Part shown: in pieces, positions 22,191 to 24,036 of the stretch
Layout of the letters: every line of letters begins with the position of its first letter
Numbering within the stretch: the stretch's first letter is position 1
DNA from: Nevskia sp043781855
Lineage (GTDB): Bacteria > Pseudomonadota > Gammaproteobacteria > Nevskiales > Nevskiaceae
Assembly (NCBI GenBank): GCA_043781855.1
Contig: JAYWBB010000160.1
Span: 1-24,036 of the forward strand
DNA: 24,036 nucleotides
Reading direction: 5' to 3'
Translations under genes and position numbers: made by a program
The notes under the pieces: model-generated
What the model saw: the letters and a program-made list of their open reading frames with translations, nothing else
Told to the model about the DNA's origin: nothing
Database searches by the model: none

Positions 22191-22425
22191 ATTTTTCTCC
22201 GACGAAACTCGCGATCCGTTCGAAGGCGGCGTCGGCCGCCGGCAGCCAGCCCGCGACAATCTGCCGACCTGCCACAGGCTGGGCGGCTTGCCGCAGGACG
22301 GCAATGCCGCTGCGACTCGCGATATCGGCGCGGCGGGTGGAACCGCTGACGATGACGATTGCGAAACCGACTGCGCGCGCTGAGTCCCCCGTCGTAAGCT
22401 TTCGGCAACCCAAGGCCGCTATCAT
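22191..22425 (-). pseudogene. Possible gene remnant, MogA/MoaB-like (uncertain)
   Basis: The 285 nt between the ROK kinase and the lipoprotein gene hold no plus-strand gene that I can support. On the minus strand an open frame reads GFAIVIVSGSTRRADIASRSG and IAVLRQAAQPVAGRQIV. This resembles the start of MogA/MoaB-type molybdopterin proteins (strand AIVxVS, then a D-x-S-x-RSG loop), but the family's glycine-rich TTGGTG active-site block is not found downstream. The frame runs on antisense over the kinase gene. It is a weak match: it may be a decayed N-terminal fragment or chance. Confidence 0.25.
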
Positions 22426-22475
22426 TGCCGCTCGACCGCCCCGTCGGGCGGCCCCGATACCAACGAGGCAACAAG

Positions 22476-23318
22476 ATGAAGAACCTGATTCGGACGCTCG
22501 TGATCGTCGCTGGCGGTATCTGGTTTGCGGGCTGCCAGCAGGGTCGCGACGCGTATGCCGTCACCACCACCGATACGCTGATCCGATTCGATACCGCGAA
22601 GCCGAACAACATCAGTGCCGAAATGCCGATCACTGGTCTCGCTGCGGGCGAGACGCTGCGCCAGATCGACTTCCGTCCGGCGGACAAGGTGCTTTACGGC
22701 ATCACCAGCGCGAACCGGCTGGTCACGGTCAACACGACGACGGGCGCCACGACGGCAGTCGGCGCCGGACCGTTCACGACCAACCCGCTTGCGGCGGCGG
22801 TCATGGACTTCAACCCGGTCGGCGATTATCTGCGCGTCATCAACTTCGTCTCGGGCGGCGCCAATAACAGTATCTTCCGGGTCAACGCTGACACCGGCGT
22901 GATCATCCAGACCGATGGCAACGGCACGCTCACTTTCGCAACCAACGACGCGCATCAGGGCGAAGTGCCGCAGCTCGCGGCGATTGCTCACTCGAACAAC
23001 AAGAGCGACGCCACCTCGACCACGCTCTATGGTCTCGACATCACCACGCAGGGCCTGGTGAGCATCACCGTCGGCGGCGTGCTGACGACGATCCACACCA
23101 CCAGCCGCGGCTTCACCGCGAATGCCGGTTTCGACATCGTGCCGAACAACGACAAAGCCTACGTCGCGATTGCCGACCGCACGGGCGTCGCGCGGTTCTA
23201 CAACTTCAGCCTGACCGATGGCAGCGTCACCAGCGGCAACGACATCGGCAGCAACCGACAGGTGCGCTCCATCGCGGTCACGCTCGACGAACCCAAGCGC
23301 AGCGGCTTCAATTTCTGA
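22476..23318 (+). CDS. DUF4394 domain lipoprotein
   Basis: The 280-residue protein begins MKNLIRTLVIVAGGIWFAGCQQG, a lipoprotein signal with lipobox FAGC (lipidated Cys at residue 20), so it is anchored in an envelope membrane. The mature part shows repeated beta-propeller-like strands: DTLIRFDTAKPNN, LRQIDFRPADKVLYGITSANRLVTVNTTTGATT, AAVMDFNPVGDYLRVIN, NSIFRVNADTGVI and TLYGLDITTQGLVSI. This is the DUF4394 pattern, a family of unknown function related in layout to propeller proteins. The start is supported by GAGG 7 nt upstream. It is rich in Thr, Asn and Gly, as exported propellers often are. The neighbour at 23334-23996 converges on it with a 15-nt gap and no visible terminator. Confidence 0.85.
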   Translation: MKNLIRTLVIVAGGIWFAGCQQGRDAYAVTTTDTLIRFDTAKPNNISAEMPITGLAAGETLRQIDFRPADKVLYGITSANRLVTVNTTTGATTAVGAGPFTTNPLAAAVMDFNPVGDYLRVINFVSGGANNSIFRVNADTGVIIQTDGNGTLTFATNDAHQGEVPQLAAIAHSNNKSDATSTTLYGLDITTQGLVSITVGGVLTTIHTTSRGFTANAGFDIVPNNDKAYVAIADRTGVARFYNFSLTDGSVTSGNDIGSNRQVRSIAVTLDEPKRSGFNF

Positions 23319-23333
23319 GCGGAGGGTATTCGC

Positions 23334-23996
23334 TCAATCGCCGAAGTCGTCGACCTCGTGCGCGGCGTAGCCTTCGAGGCCGGACCACGGTCGCGTTTTC
23401 GGCGCGTCGCTCAGTGCCACGGTCGTGCGGCTGCTGACGCGACCGTCCTCGCTGCCGGTTTCGATTGCGAGCGGGAACTGCAAGGCATCACTCCAAAGAA
23501 TCCTTGAGTAGCGACCCGTGCGTGTGGGCTCGTACCAGTGTGTGCTGACTTGCGTTGACACCCGCGCGCTCAGCTGCATCGTCTTGAGACCGGCCGGGTC
23601 GATGAGGCTGCTCTCGGCCAGCCAGTTGTCGCTGTAGCCGAGCCGCCCGAACTCCGGCGGCTTGACTGCGACCACAGTGCGCGTAGCGCGGTCGACCAGC
23701 GTCAGCGTCGCGCTTCCGGCGTTTGCCTTGCGCATCCAGCGTGGAAGCGTCTGCAGGTTCGGGCCATGATCCCCGGCCGTGCCGGGCTGCGTCGGAAGAT
23801 TCTGCGGCGGCAGCACGCGCTCCAGCCAGACATTGTCGTCGGCGCGCACCAGGCGCTCCTGGTAGACGTAGGTTTCGGTGACACCATCGGCCCGGTGGTT
23901 GATGCTTTCGTGGGTCAGCAGCGCGTTGATTTCTGGCGCTGCCTGCGCGGTCGAGGCGAGCACGGTGGCAATGATGAAGACGAAAGGCTTGAACAA
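23334..23996 (-). CDS. Exported protein of unknown function
   Basis: I do not recognise a named family. The 220-residue product starts MFKPFVFIIATVLASTAQAA, a clear Sec signal peptide cleaved after AQA (about residue 19), so it is periplasmic or outer-membrane associated. The mature protein has alternating beta-like segments (VTETYVYQERLVRADDNVWLERVLP, SATLTLVDRATRTVVAV, MQLSARVSTQVSTHWYEP) and no cysteines or obvious catalytic motif. The pattern of stretches such as RYSRILWSDALQFPLAIETGSEDG resembles periplasmic beta-barrel-like carriers (LolA/DUF4412-like proteins), but this is only a resemblance. It is intact at both ends. The 40 nt from its start to the window edge show nothing I can name. 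Confidence 0.75.
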   Translation of the reverse strand: MFKPFVFIIATVLASTAQAAPEINALLTHESINHRADGVTETYVYQERLVRADDNVWLERVLPPQNLPTQPGTAGDHGPNLQTLPRWMRKANAGSATLTLVDRATRTVVAVKPPEFGRLGYSDNWLAESSLIDPAGLKTMQLSARVSTQVSTHWYEPTRTGRYSRILWSDALQFPLAIETGSEDGRVSSRTTVALSDAPKTRPWSGLEGYAAHEVDDFGD

Positions 23997-24036
23997 GAGT
24001 GGCTCCGGAATGGTCGGGTTGCTAAACGCGGTCGAG

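Overview
This 24 kb window is GC-rich chromosomal DNA from a Gram-negative proteobacterium. The gene content (a cutA/DsbD-alpha/TlpA cluster, a short PutA, IlvD, an ohrR-ohr pair, a GPH-type sugar transporter beside a Mak-like ROK kinase, and a ybhP-like gene next to a cardiolipin synthase) suggests a gammaproteobacterium of the Xanthomonadales/Nevskiales kind. I infer this from gene families and have no marker gene to confirm it. No rRNA or tRNA genes were seen.

Layout. 1-1107 (minus strand): cutA, a stand-alone DsbD-alpha domain protein and a TlpA-type thioredoxin cut by the window edge. 1271-4441: putA. 4472-4833: a glutathione S-transferase gene broken by a one-base frameshift and then by a MITE-like element with TTAA ends. 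4917-6980: a MATE exporter and a 1-Cys peroxiredoxin. 6995-12160: a complete type II-C CRISPR-Cas locus. 12267-14157 (minus strand): a second, intact GST, then ohr and its regulator ohrR. 14277-14881 (minus strand): a vapBC toxin-antitoxin pair sharing its control region with ilvD (14968-16647). 16722-18985: an endonuclease/phosphatase-family gene overlapping a cardiolipin synthase. 19050-20726 (minus strand): an MFS permease and a DUF2237 protein. 20878-22190: a truncated sugar transporter running into a ROK sugar kinase that has lost its zinc cysteines. 22191-22425: a possible gene remnant. 22476-23996: a DUF4394 lipoprotein gene and a convergent gene for an exported protein of unknown function.

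The most interesting region is the CRISPR-Cas9 locus. cas9 (1046 codons), cas1 and cas2 form a tight minus-strand operon. An array of eight 36-nt repeats and seven 30-nt spacers lies beyond cas2 and appears to be transcribed towards it, with one bidirectional hairpin terminator between them. A tracrRNA gene lies just upstream of cas9 and diverges from it. Its anti-repeat shares 17 uninterrupted bases with the reverse complement of the array repeat, and it ends in a GAAA-loop terminator. The repeats contain a possible internal promoter, as in other II-C systems. All catalytic residues of Cas9 and Cas1 are present, so the locus looks complete and probably active.

The rest is mostly housekeeping metabolism and stress defence: proline catabolism, branched-chain amino acid synthesis, peroxide detoxification (Prx, Ohr) and lipid synthesis. 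There are several signs of local decay: the GST pseudogene, the truncated transporter and the remnant upstream of the lipoprotein gene.
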